Below, piece after piece: positions 1-7,515 of a stretch of 64,000 nucleotides of DNA (its first letter is position 1; each line of letters starts with the position of its first letter). The stretch lies in the NCBI GenBank assembly GCA_002727315.1, contig PBWR01000013.1, positions 1-64,000 of the forward strand, written 5' to 3'. The notes under the pieces are model-generated. The model was given only the letters and a program-made list of their open reading frames with translations. It had not been told where the DNA came from and made no database searches. This DNA is from Alphaproteobacteria bacterium. GTDB taxonomy: Bacteria > Pseudomonadota > Alphaproteobacteria > UBA6615. The translations under genes and the position numbers were made by a program.

Positions 1-96
1 TCCTTGTGGTCGTCATGCTTGTCTTTGGCGTGGTCACCGTGCGCATGGTCCTTGTGGTCGTCATGCTTGTCTTTGGCGTGGTCACCGTGCGCATGG
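1..96. repeat. 48-bp exact tandem repeat in the znuA histidine loop
   Basis: Positions 1-48 and 49-96 are identical. On the minus strand each unit encodes the 16-residue His/Asp block DHAHGDHAKDKHDDHK of ZnuA. The array continues past the left edge, so the copy number is unknown. The unit is a multiple of 3 bp, so gain or loss of units changes loop length without a frameshift. Confidence 0.95.
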
Positions 97-464
97 TCCT
101 CGAATGGCCCACCTTCGCGGAACGCCACGTGCCTCAGGCCATGGGCATCCATGAGGGAAGCGACATGCGCCTTATCACCCAGAGAGTCGATGGGTCGGTC
201 GAGAAACGTTTCCATGTTTGGGCCGACCCAGAAGATCACGTCGGCGTTCTGCAACGCACGAGCATGAGACGGGCGCAGGCTATAGGAGTGAGGAGATCCG
301 CCGCCTTCGACGATCAGGGACGGGGTGCCAATGCCCTGCATGACTCCGGCGACCAGCGAGTGGACGGGCTTGATGGATGCGACGACTGACGGCGGGTCGG
401 CATATGCGTTCGTTCCCATAAGCGCCAGCGAGCCCGCCAACAAAGAAATACGGTGAAGCTTCAT
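1..464 (-). CDS. znuA: zinc ABC transporter substrate-binding protein ZnuA (3' end outside window)
   Basis: Periplasmic zinc-binding component of the ZnuABC importer. Only the first 154 codons are in the window; the gene runs off the left edge. The start gives a clear signal peptide (residues 1-22, ending NAYA before DPPSVV). The stretch SPHSYSLRPSHA (H59) matches the ZnuA segment that supplies a zinc-ligand histidine. From about residue 122 the protein enters the acidic, histidine-rich loop typical of ZnuA, here made of exact 16-residue repeats (DHAHGDHAKDKHDDHK). It is divergent from znuC-znuB-zur and shares a control region with Zur-box-like palindromes, so zinc repression by Zur is expected. 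The family call is secure from the signal peptide, motif and neighbours. Confidence 0.95.
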   Translation of the reverse strand, partial: MKLHRISLLAGSLALMGTNAYADPPSVVASIKPVHSLVAGVMQGIGTPSLIVEGGGSPHSYSLRPSHARALQNADVIFWVGPNMETFLDRPIDSLGDKAHVASLMDAHGLRHVAFREGGPFEDHAHGDHAKDKHDDHKDHAHGDHAKDKHDDHK

Positions 465-521
465 TTCTCTCGTTCCTTGGTCATGTTAACCCTTTTGCCT
501 GTCGGCCTTCCTCAGCTGTGA

Positions 522-535
522 AATGTAATAACATT
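522..535. promoter_or_regulatory. second Zur-box-like half-palindrome, znuA-proximal
   Basis: The sequence AATGTAATAACATT has matching 5-bp arms (AATGT/ACATT) and resembles the stronger site at 566-586. It lies about 60 bp upstream of the znuA start, suggesting each divergent promoter may have its own Zur site. Weaker than the other site. Confidence 0.45.
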
Positions 536-565
536 GCAGGAGCATAACGTCACCCATACGGGACG

Positions 566-586
566 TAATGTTATACAATAACATTA
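566..586. promoter_or_regulatory. Zur box in the znuA / znuCB-zur divergent promoter
   Basis: TAATGTTAT-ACA-ATAACATTA is a perfect 9-bp inverted repeat around a 3-bp centre. It is AT-rich in a GC-rich genome and close to the alphaproteobacterial Zur operator pattern (ATGTTATnnnATAACAT). It sits between divergent znuA and znuC, and zur is the last gene of the rightward operon, so autoregulated zinc repression is the natural reading. Confidence 0.85.
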
Positions 587-651
587 TTGCGTGACTGTAT
601 AACGTGTGCGATCACCCGTTTGCAAGAATTCTGCTTCAACGGCAGCAGGGA

Positions 652-1482
652 ATGATTGACCGAATATCCCCCTTACTGACCCTCGAGAATGTCGGCCTCA
701 ATCGTGGAGGCCGGTGGCTCGTTCGCGGCGTAGATCTGACGGTCCGCCGGGGTGAGTCCGTGACCCTTATCGGCCCCAACGGTGCCGGTAAATCGACAAC
801 CGCGAAGATCGCGCTTGGCCTTATGGCGCCGGACGAGGGGCAAGCTTCAAGGGCGCCGGGCCTGAAGGTCGGATATGTCCCGCAGAAACTCTCGATCGAT
901 TGGACTCTACCGCTGTCGCTTTGGCGTTTCATGTCCCTGACCAACCGGGTGGACGATCCCGCGGCGCGCGAAGCCCTCGAGACGGTTGGGATCAGCCACC
1001 TTGCGGACGCCGAGTTGCGACATCTTTCCGGCGGGGAGTTCCAGCGCGCGCTTCTCGCACGCGCGATCGCGCGCAGGCCGGATCTCCTCGTCCTCGATGA
1101 GCCAGTTCAGAGCGTGGACTATTCGGGTGAAATCGCGCTCTACGAACTGATTGGCAACATTCGCCGAACCTTCGGCTGCGGCATCCTGATGATTTCCCAC
1201 GATCTGCATGTTGTCATGGCTGATACCGACAGTGTCGTGTGTATGAACGGCCATGTCTGCTGCCAGGGGCCGCCGCGCGTGGTCGCCGAGAACCCCGAGT
1301 ATCTGGCGTTGTTCGGCGCGCGGGCGGCCGGTGCGCTGGCAATCTATGAGCACGCGCACGATCATACCCACCTGTCCGATGGAACCGTGCAGCACGCTGA
1401 CGGCTCGATCACGGATCACTGCCATCCGGATGACGGGCACCACGATGCAAACGCCTCTCGGGAAAATGACCATGCTGGATGA
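652..1482 (+). CDS. znuC: zinc ABC transporter ATP-binding protein ZnuC
   Basis: Cytoplasmic ATPase of the zinc importer, about 276 residues. Walker A GPNGAGKST is at residues 41-49, the ABC signature LSGGEFQRAL starts near 125, Walker B LLVLDEP is near 145, and the H-loop (ISHD) lies near 180. I chose the ATG at 652 because the product then starts as ZnuC proteins do, just before the first beta strand; an in-frame GTG at 604 would add 16 unrelated residues. The last 45 residues form a tail rich in histidine (HAHDHTH, HCHPDDGHHD), which may bind zinc. The 3' end overlaps znuB. Confidence 0.93.
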   Translation: MIDRISPLLTLENVGLNRGGRWLVRGVDLTVRRGESVTLIGPNGAGKSTTAKIALGLMAPDEGQASRAPGLKVGYVPQKLSIDWTLPLSLWRFMSLTNRVDDPAAREALETVGISHLADAELRHLSGGEFQRALLARAIARRPDLLVLDEPVQSVDYSGEIALYELIGNIRRTFGCGILMISHDLHVVMADTDSVVCMNGHVCCQGPPRVVAENPEYLALFGARAAGALAIYEHAHDHTHLSDGTVQHADGSITDHCHPDDGHHDANASRENDHAG

Positions 1483-2290
1483 TTTCTTTATCCGCGCGCT
1501 CGTTGCCGGTATCGGGGTTGCGCTCTTTGCCGGTCCGCTCGGCTGCTTCATCGTCTGGCGCCGGCTCGCCTACTTTGGTGACACGCTCTCCCACTCGGCC
1601 CTGCTCGGGGTGGCGCTGGCGCTTATCCTCCAAGTCAATATCACCGCGGCGGTCTTCGTTGTCTCGGCCATCATCGCTTTGTCGCTGTTGAGCTTGCAGC
1701 GGCGATCAAGCCTATCGTCCGATTCCCTGCTCGGCCTGCTCGCACACGCATCCCTTGCGCTGGGGCTAGTGGTACTCACGTTCTTGCCGACGGTCCGCGT
1801 GGATCTTCTGAGCTTCCTATTCGGCGATATCCTTGCTGTGTCGGTTACCGATTTGGTTGTGATCTATGTCGGTGGCGCGGCGGTCACGCTGGTGCTGGTC
1901 CTCGTCTGGCGTGCGCTGTTCGCCGCGACTGTGAACTACGAGGTCGCCGAGGCGGAGGGCATGCGTCCTGACCGTGCGAACGTGATCTTCATCCTACTCA
2001 TGGCGACCGTCATCGCCATATCCATGAAGATCGTGGGCGTTCTGTTAATCACGGCGTTGCTCATCATCCCGGCCGCGACGGCACGACGCATGGCGCGAGG
2101 GCCCGAGGCAATGGCGTTGGTCTCTGCGGTAATTGGGGTCATCTCGGTGGTAGCCGGCCTTTTTGCGTCACTCGAATGGGACACGCCCTCCGGTCCGACA
2201 ATTGTTGTTGCGGCCCTTGTCTTGTTTTTGTTGGCGCTGCTGTCGGTGCCGGGCATACTTCGATCACACCCGCAGTCGCATGATAGCTAA
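1472..2290 (+). CDS. znuB: zinc ABC transporter permease ZnuB
   Basis: Inner-membrane permease of the zinc importer, about 272 residues, almost entirely hydrophobic helices as in the ABC-3 family. The N-terminal region contains the family-like stretch GCFIVWRRLAYFGDTLSHSA, and the second half contains a conserved EAEG loop. The ATG at 1472 has GGGA at a good distance; an ATG at 1466 is in frame but too close to that site. The start lies inside the end of znuC and the stop overlaps the beginning of zur, so znuC-znuB-zur is one translationally coupled operon. Confidence 0.93.
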   Translation: MLDDFFIRALVAGIGVALFAGPLGCFIVWRRLAYFGDTLSHSALLGVALALILQVNITAAVFVVSAIIALSLLSLQRRSSLSSDSLLGLLAHASLALGLVVLTFLPTVRVDLLSFLFGDILAVSVTDLVVIYVGGAAVTLVLVLVWRALFAATVNYEVAEAEGMRPDRANVIFILLMATVIAISMKIVGVLLITALLIIPAATARRMARGPEAMALVSAVIGVISVVAGLFASLEWDTPSGPTIVVAALVLFLLALLSVPGILRSHPQSHDS

Positions 2291-2717
2291 TGCCATGAAA
2301 GCCGATACACGCGCCAATCATGACCTCACCCGGAACCAGGCACTGGTCTTCGGGGTGCTCGAGGGCTCCGAGGCGCCGCTCAGCGCCTACTCCATTCTCG
2401 ACCAGTTGCGCGAGGATGGGCTGCGCGCTCCGCTGCAGGTCTATCGCGCACTCGAGAAGCTGGTCGATTTCGGACTAGTTCACCGGCTCGAGAGCCTGAA
2501 CGCCTTCGTTGCGTGCAACCACCCCTCGGGGCCGGAGGCAGGTGAATCCCATGGGACGGTCGCCTTCGCCATCTGCGAGAAATGCGACAACGTGGCCGAG
2601 TTCGCCGATCCTGATTTTGTCGAGCGCCTGCGCGGCTGGGCCAAAGCCGAGGGGTTCGAGCCCCACAGTACCATCATAGAGTTGCGCGGCCTTTGTGAAG
2701 GTTGCTGCGTCGCCTGA
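2280..2717 (+). CDS. zur: zinc-responsive Fur-family repressor Zur
   Basis: Fur-family metalloregulator of about 145 residues, expected to bind the palindromes at 522-586 when loaded with zinc. It has an N-terminal winged helix (residues 15-75, with APLQVYRALEKL as the recognition-helix region), then CNH (79-81), and two CxxC pairs (C99/C102, C139/C142) that form the structural zinc site. The first ATG (2280) overlaps the znuB stop; a second ATG at 2295 gives 140 residues and is equally plausible. Linkage to znuCB favours Zur over Fur or PerR. Confidence 0.93.
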   Translation: MIANAMKADTRANHDLTRNQALVFGVLEGSEAPLSAYSILDQLREDGLRAPLQVYRALEKLVDFGLVHRLESLNAFVACNHPSGPEAGESHGTVAFAICEKCDNVAEFADPDFVERLRGWAKAEGFEPHSTIIELRGLCEGCCVA

Positions 2718-2820
2718 CCGGGGCCCGGCCCTTTCACCAAGTTGCGCTTGACGCGGTGCGTCGGGTTTGGGACACCCCCGTTTCGAAATTCCACAAAAGT
2801 AAAAATCGGAGGAGCCGCCC

Positions 2821-3933
2821 ATGGCCGGCAACGTCGCGAACATCAATCCCTATGGCTCTAGTGCGGGACGAGAGCATCCCGACCACTACAAGCGCCCGGA
2901 CACGCTAATCATCGACATCCACGGCCATATCATGACCGAGGGCGTTGACGAGGAGGTGCGCAAGCACGTCCCGGCCATGTCGCTGGACGCCGTCAAATAT
3001 GCCAGCCCGCTAACCCGCGAGCTCAACAAGAAGCAGAATGAGGACCGGCACGAGGAACTGGTTGGCGTGACCAAGCGGCTGGCGGACATGGACAAGATGT
3101 GCGTCGACGTGATGGCCATCTCTCCCCAGCCGCCGCAGATGCACTATGAAGCCCCCAACGCGCTGGGCCAGGAAACCGCCCAGAAGGTCAACGACAACAT
3201 CGCCCGCGCCGTCTCGGAGGCTCCGGATCGACTGATCGGCTTGGGGACCGTGCCGCTGCAGAACACCGACATGGCGCTGAAGGAACTCGACCGGCTAATC
3301 GGTGAGCTCGGCTTCAAGGGCATCCAGATCGGCGCCCAGATCGGCCAGGACGAGCTGTCTGCCGAACGTCTCGAACCCTTTTGGGCGAAGTGCGAGGAGC
3401 TGGACATCCCGATTTTGTTGCACCCGACCTCCTTTGCATCGGACCGGTTCGGCGCTCACTACCTGACCAACATCATCGGCAACCCACTAGATACGACGGT
3501 CGCGATCCACTACCTGATCTTTGATGGGGTACTGGCGCGCTATCCGGGCCTGAAGATCGTGGCGGTGCATGGCGGCGCGTTCGTTGCGGCCTATGCCGCG
3601 CGTATGGACCATGCCTGGGGCCAGCGCGAGGATTGCTGCCTACATATCGACCAGCCGCCGACCAGCTATCTCAAGAATATGTATTTCGACACGACGGTAT
3701 TCTCAAACGATCAGCTCGACTTCCTAGTCCGGAAATATGGTGCCGACAAAATCTGCCTTGGCACGGACTATCCGTTCGACATGGCCGACTATGACCCGAC
3801 CGAGCACATCATGGGCCTGGACGGTCACTCGATGGCTGACAAGGAGGCTATGTGCGGCCTCAATTCCGCCGGGCTGCTCAAGGTCGACGTCAACGATTTC
3901 GCGCGGGCCAACCCCCAGGAGAACTGGAGCTAG
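2821..3933 (+). CDS. ACMSD-like metal-dependent amidohydrolase
   Basis: Member of the amidohydrolase-2 (ACMSD/gamma-resorcylate decarboxylase-like) TIM-barrel family, 370 residues. The metal-binding HxH is at H34/H36 (DIHGH). Further likely ligands are the His in LLHPTSF and AVHGG and the Asp in GTDYPFD near the C terminus. These are the signatures of decarboxylating or hydrolysing enzymes acting on small aromatic-derived acids; the substrate cannot be read from sequence. AGGAG precedes the ATG at normal spacing. It appears monocistronic and ends in the terminator at 3966. It faces the TRAP transporter, which could supply a related acid (inference only). Confidence 0.85.
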   Translation: MAGNVANINPYGSSAGREHPDHYKRPDTLIIDIHGHIMTEGVDEEVRKHVPAMSLDAVKYASPLTRELNKKQNEDRHEELVGVTKRLADMDKMCVDVMAISPQPPQMHYEAPNALGQETAQKVNDNIARAVSEAPDRLIGLGTVPLQNTDMALKELDRLIGELGFKGIQIGAQIGQDELSAERLEPFWAKCEELDIPILLHPTSFASDRFGAHYLTNIIGNPLDTTVAIHYLIFDGVLARYPGLKIVAVHGGAFVAAYAARMDHAWGQREDCCLHIDQPPTSYLKNMYFDTTVFSNDQLDFLVRKYGADKICLGTDYPFDMADYDPTEHIMGLDGHSMADKEAMCGLNSAGLLKVDVNDFARANPQENWS

Positions 3934-3965
3934 TTCCCGCGACCAGTCGTCAGCAGACACGAAAA

Positions 3966-3992
3966 GCCGCCGGGTGACCGGCGGCTTTTTTT
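3966..3992. terminator. bidirectional Rho-independent terminator
   Basis: GCCGCCGG-GTGA-CCGGCGGC forms a perfect 8-bp stem with a 4-nt loop. Seven T follow on the plus strand, and four A precede it (a T tract on the minus strand). It lies between the convergent amidohydrolase and dctM genes and can serve both. Confidence 0.92.
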
Positions 3993-4011
3993 ATCGGCGC
4001 AAGTCCGTGCG

Positions 4012-5400
4012 CTAGGACGGGAACAGTGCGTTGGGCAAAAACGTCGCGATTCCCGGGAACCGCACGATTAGGACCATGGCGACGAGCATTATGATCCAGT
4101 AGGGGACCGAGCTCTTGAATATCGTCATGACGTTTATTTCGGGATCGATGTCCTGGATCGCTGATTTGACCGTATAGACCAACAACCCGAACGGCGGCGT
4201 CAGCAATCCGGCCTCGATGGCGATGATGGCAATGATCGCAAATGCGATCGGATCGAAGCCTAGCTTCACCGCGATGGGCGAGAAGATTGCCGCCGTCAGC
4301 AGCATGATCGAGATGGAATCGATGATCATGCCGAGTGCGAACCAGATCAACACCATCACGCCGATGATCATCCACGGCTCCATGCCGGACCCGATGAACA
4401 GTCCCTCGATGGCGTTGGCCATGCCGGTCATGGCGAGCGTGCGCGAATAGAGCGACGCTGCGACCAGCAATAGCAGAATCGGTGCAGACGTCTTGCCCAC
4501 GGACAGGACCGCGTCGATGAAGTCCTTGAACCTCAGGCCCTTGATAATGGCCAGGACGAGGCCGATGAAGGCGCCCGCGCCCGCGCCCTCGGTTGGTGAG
4601 AAGATGCCGAACCAGATACCGCCGAGTACGGCGACGACGACTGCGATGATGCCGAGCAGGCTGACGATGAACTGGGCGGTCGAGACTTCTTCGGTGTCGC
4701 CTGCCGTGCCTCCGGTGACGTCGGCGCCGACGGCCTTCGCGTCCGGGTTGTGCACCACGCCGCCGCCGACTACGGAGGGTTTGAGCAGCGACATTCCGAA
4801 CACGTACATGATGAACAGGGACATCAGCAGCAGGCCGGGCAGGACTCCGCCCGCGAACAGCTGTCCGATCGACTGCTCGGTCAGGATGCCCCACACGATC
4901 ATCAGGACGCTCGGGGGGATCAGCATGCCTAGGCAACTGGACCCGGCCACGGTGCCGAGCGCGAAGCCCGGGTGATAGCCGAAGCGCTTCATTTCGGGAT
5001 AGGCGATGCGCGAGAAGGTCGCGGCGGATGCGATGCTGACACCGGTGACGAACGAGAACAGCGCGTTGCCGATAACGGTGGCAATGCCGAGCCGGCCGGG
5101 CAGGCGGCGCAGCATGCGGTTGATCCCGCGATAGACGTCGGTGACGGTTCCCGATTTGCTGATGAATTCTCCCATCAGCAGGAACAGGGGTATGACCGCG
5201 AACACGAATTCGCGGATCGCTTCATAGGCAGTGGCGGCCAGCATGCGCTGGACGGTCCCGAACGCATAGACGTCCGCCCCGGTGACGAGGAAGATGCCCA
5301 GCGCGCTGGTCATGCCCAGGGCAATGGCGATGTGCACGCCGATGGCCACCAGGGCGATCAGGCAGACAATCAGCAAGATGGCGATATTGGCTTCGAACAC
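4012..5400 (-). CDS. dctM: TRAP transporter large permease (DctM)
   Basis: Large membrane subunit of a tripartite ATP-independent periplasmic transporter, 462 residues with about a dozen hydrophobic segments. DctM hallmarks include IPLFLLMGEFISKSG near residue 95, the GSSCLGMLIPPSVLMIVWG region in the middle and GLLTPPFGLLVY near the end. A hydrophilic loop of about 40 residues (near 205-245) is longer than in many DctM proteins. It lies 32 bp downstream of dctQ in the order dctP-dctQ-dctM. It drives Na+- or H+-coupled uptake of an organic acid captured by DctP. Confidence 0.93.
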   Translation of the reverse strand: MFEANIAILLIVCLIALVAIGVHIAIALGMTSALGIFLVTGADVYAFGTVQRMLAATAYEAIREFVFAVIPLFLLMGEFISKSGTVTDVYRGINRMLRRLPGRLGIATVIGNALFSFVTGVSIASAATFSRIAYPEMKRFGYHPGFALGTVAGSSCLGMLIPPSVLMIVWGILTEQSIGQLFAGGVLPGLLLMSLFIMYVFGMSLLKPSVVGGGVVHNPDAKAVGADVTGGTAGDTEEVSTAQFIVSLLGIIAVVVAVLGGIWFGIFSPTEGAGAGAFIGLVLAIIKGLRFKDFIDAVLSVGKTSAPILLLLVAASLYSRTLAMTGMANAIEGLFIGSGMEPWMIIGVMVLIWFALGMIIDSISIMLLTAAIFSPIAVKLGFDPIAFAIIAIIAIEAGLLTPPFGLLVYTVKSAIQDIDPEINVMTIFKSSVPYWIIMLVAMVLIVRFPGIATFLPNALFPS

Positions 5401-5432
5401 GGCAATCTTTCCTTATTCGTCGCGGAGTGGCG

Positions 5433-5960
5433 CTAGAGTTGCGGCTGCGTGTCCGGATCCACTTCGGAATTCAGCAATTCGGGTTTGAAGATGTCCACAT
5501 AGGCCATCACGAGATAATTGATCATCGCCAGCGCGCTGCCGCCGATCACCGTCCACCGGGCTGGCCAGGAGGGGACGCGAAGGGCCCCTTCGCCCTCATA
5601 TTCGCCGTCGACGAAGGAGGCAATGCTTTCCTCCCATCCGCCCGTGATGATCATCAGGAAGAAGGTGGCTCCCAGCAGGTAGCCGATCGCCGCGAGCGCG
5701 CGCTGAACACCCGGTGGCATATGCGTCACCAGGAAGTCGGCGCGCAGCATCGAGCGGCTGCGGATCGCGTAGCCCGCCTGCAGGAACACGATGATCACGA
5801 TCGAGGCGGTGACCAGTTCCGTGGTGCCGTTGATCGGTGCATCGAAGGCACCGCGTCCGGTTACGTCGGCGAGAATCATGAAGGTGAGGGCGAAGGCCCA
5901 GATCGCGGCCACGATCATCAGGAATTTCGAGATGCGGTCGCTGAGTGTGATGAGGTTCAT
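5433..5960 (-). CDS. dctQ: TRAP transporter small permease (DctQ)
   Basis: Small four-helix membrane subunit of the TRAP transporter, 175 residues. Hydrophobic stretches lie near residues 12-30, 48-65, 90-110 and 135-155. The segment RADFLVTHMPPGVQRAL matches the conserved DctQ loop between helices 2 and 3. It sits between the binding-protein gene and dctM. The spacing to dctP is 165 bp and contains a hairpin (6052-6084) that probably lowers membrane-subunit expression relative to DctP. Confidence 0.9.
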   Translation of the reverse strand: MNLITLSDRISKFLMIVAAIWAFALTFMILADVTGRGAFDAPINGTTELVTASIVIIVFLQAGYAIRSRSMLRADFLVTHMPPGVQRALAAIGYLLGATFFLMIITGGWEESIASFVDGEYEGEGALRVPSWPARWTVIGGSALAMINYLVMAYVDIFKPELLNSEVDPDTQPQL

Positions 5961-6051
5961 TGCGGTCTTCCCTCAGGTGCGCGTTGCTGCGCGATCTTAC
6001 GGAACCGGGTGTTCTTGAAACCCCCGAATGATGCTCGGGGCAGATGAAAGA

Positions 6052-6084
6052 CCGGCTGGATACCCGTCGAGAGCATCCAGCCGG
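6052..6084 (-). promoter_or_regulatory. dctP-dctQ intercistronic hairpin
   Basis: CCGGCTGGAT and ATCCAGCCGG form a 10-bp perfect stem with a 13-nt loop. It follows the dctP stop in the minus-strand transcript, before dctQ. Such hairpins between a binding-protein gene and its permeases typically stabilise the upstream message or partly terminate transcription. A second short hairpin (about 6093-6115, AATGCCG/CGGCATT) is followed by six T on the plus strand and may block antisense transcription. Confidence 0.6.
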
Positions 6085-6125
6085 CTATTCAGGAATGCCG
6101 CCTTACGCCGGCATTTTTTCGGACG

Positions 6126-7211
6126 CTACTTGATGACGTAGCGGACAGGCCATTTGTAGCCCTGCTTCTCGGCAGCATCCAGGTAGTCGTTGAGAATTGC
6201 CTTCGCCGGGAAGCCCTTGCCTTCCAGCTCATCGGCATGCTTCTGCGGCCAATGGGCAAGGCCCTCGGCCCAACCCTGGCGAACGTCGGCGGGAAGGTCG
6301 GTGACTGTGATGTTCTCACGCAGCCACTTCATGTCCTTCTCGTAGCCCGCCTTGTTGCCGGTGCCGGTCAGCGCCTGGAAGCGGCCGGCCACTTCCTGGA
6401 TGATCGGCTTGGTGTCGGCCGGGAGGCGATCCCAGAAGCGGTTGTTGACGGTCAGGCCGTGCCAGGTGATCGAGCCAAAGCCGATGGTCGTGTAGTACTT
6501 GCCGACCTCATGCAGCTTGAACACCGGGCCCCAGGCACTGGGGAACATGATGCCGCCCTCGGCAACGCCCGTCTTGATCTTCTGGTACCAGCCCGGAAGG
6601 CCGTCGGTGACCGGGATGATGCCGATACCGGCCTGCTCCATCCAGTTCAGGTTGAGGCCCGCGCCCAGGATCTTGTGACCCTTGAGGTCCTCAAGCTTCT
6701 TCCAGGGGAAGTTGGTGCCGAGGTTGTAGCCGCCGTCACCGATGATCGCGATCAGGTTCTGATCGAACTCCTGGAAGCGCTTGGACAGGCTCGGATACTT
6801 CTCGTAGATCTCCGCGGCTGCCGCGACGCTCTTGACCGGATCCATGGTGCCGAAGGGCAGCATGATCTGGAATGCGTGCATCGGCAGCTTGGATGCCTCG
6901 AAGCAGTAGCAGAAGCCGCCAATGTCGACGACGCCGTTCTGGACGCCCTCGAACGTATCGAAGACCTTCACGATCGACCCGCTATAGCCTTCGATGAAGT
7001 TCACGGTGTGGTCGGTCTGGGACTCGATCGCCTTCTTCAGCTCGGGCTGGAAGAAATTCTTCATCAGGCCCGCATAGACGACGGTCGGCGGATGGCCGGA
7101 TGCAATCCGGATATTGATTGTGTCTGCGACCGATGGAGCGCTCGCAGCGACCATCGAGCCGGCGATCGTGCCGGCGGCGAGGGCCAGTTTTACATTCTCC
7201 AGGTACTTCAT
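6126..7211 (-). CDS. dctP: TRAP transporter solute-binding protein (DctP)
   Basis: Periplasmic receptor of the TRAP system, 361 residues. An N-terminal signal peptide (cleavage near residues 25-30, APSVAD) is followed by a mature protein beginning INIRIASGHPP. The DctP/TAXI-like fold is indicated by the GVQNGVVDIGG and GWYQKIKTGVAEGG segments, which correspond to carboxylate-site loops. The ligand is unknown; the divergent amidase and nearby catabolic genes suggest an organic acid or amide-derived compound. Transcription is leftward with dctQM. Confidence 0.9.
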   Translation of the reverse strand: MKYLENVKLALAAGTIAGSMVAASAPSVADTINIRIASGHPPTVVYAGLMKNFFQPELKKAIESQTDHTVNFIEGYSGSIVKVFDTFEGVQNGVVDIGGFCYCFEASKLPMHAFQIMLPFGTMDPVKSVAAAAEIYEKYPSLSKRFQEFDQNLIAIIGDGGYNLGTNFPWKKLEDLKGHKILGAGLNLNWMEQAGIGIIPVTDGLPGWYQKIKTGVAEGGIMFPSAWGPVFKLHEVGKYYTTIGFGSITWHGLTVNNRFWDRLPADTKPIIQEVAGRFQALTGTGNKAGYEKDMKWLRENITVTDLPADVRQGWAEGLAHWPQKHADELEGKGFPAKAILNDYLDAAEKQGYKWPVRYVIK

Positions 7212-7254
7212 CGCGTATCCTCCCCTTGGTGCGTTCTACTAGGAAAAATCTCTA

Positions 7255-7290
7255 TGTTGCGGGATGTCCGTTCGGAGTTCCCGCGCAACA
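7255..7290. promoter_or_regulatory. inverted repeat in the dctP / amidase divergent region
   Basis: TGTTGCGGGA (7255-7264) and TCCCGCGCAACA (7279-7290) are inverted copies apart from two extra bases. They lie in the 304-bp gap between dctP and the amidase gene, about 45 bp upstream of the dctP start. An operator controlling the TRAP operon is plausible. Nothing else recognisable was seen in the rest of this gap. Confidence 0.4.
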
Positions 7291-7515
7291 GACATGTATA
7301 AGAATAGCCCACCGGGGCTGTGGGAGCGACCCGTCAGGATCGGAATTCTTGTCCGGGTGGGCACAACTGTACGACGGCGGTCGGAACATGCTGGTTCCTG
7401 CGGCATTGCCTCGCTTTCGGTCGGCCGTGCACTGCGGTACCGCAAGACTGCTGTCTGCTGGATTTTTCCGTTCGGAGCGGACATCATCACCTTAACGAAT
7501 AAATGGGGGGATGAA

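Noticed and set aside
4-389. Two overlapping plus-strand frames at the left edge
   Set aside because: They are antisense to znuA and arise from its 48-bp repeat; low-complexity products with no start signal.
3950-4936. Long minus-strand Arg/His-rich frame inside dctM
   Set aside because: A shadow frame of the TRAP permease gene; composition is that of out-of-frame GC-rich DNA.
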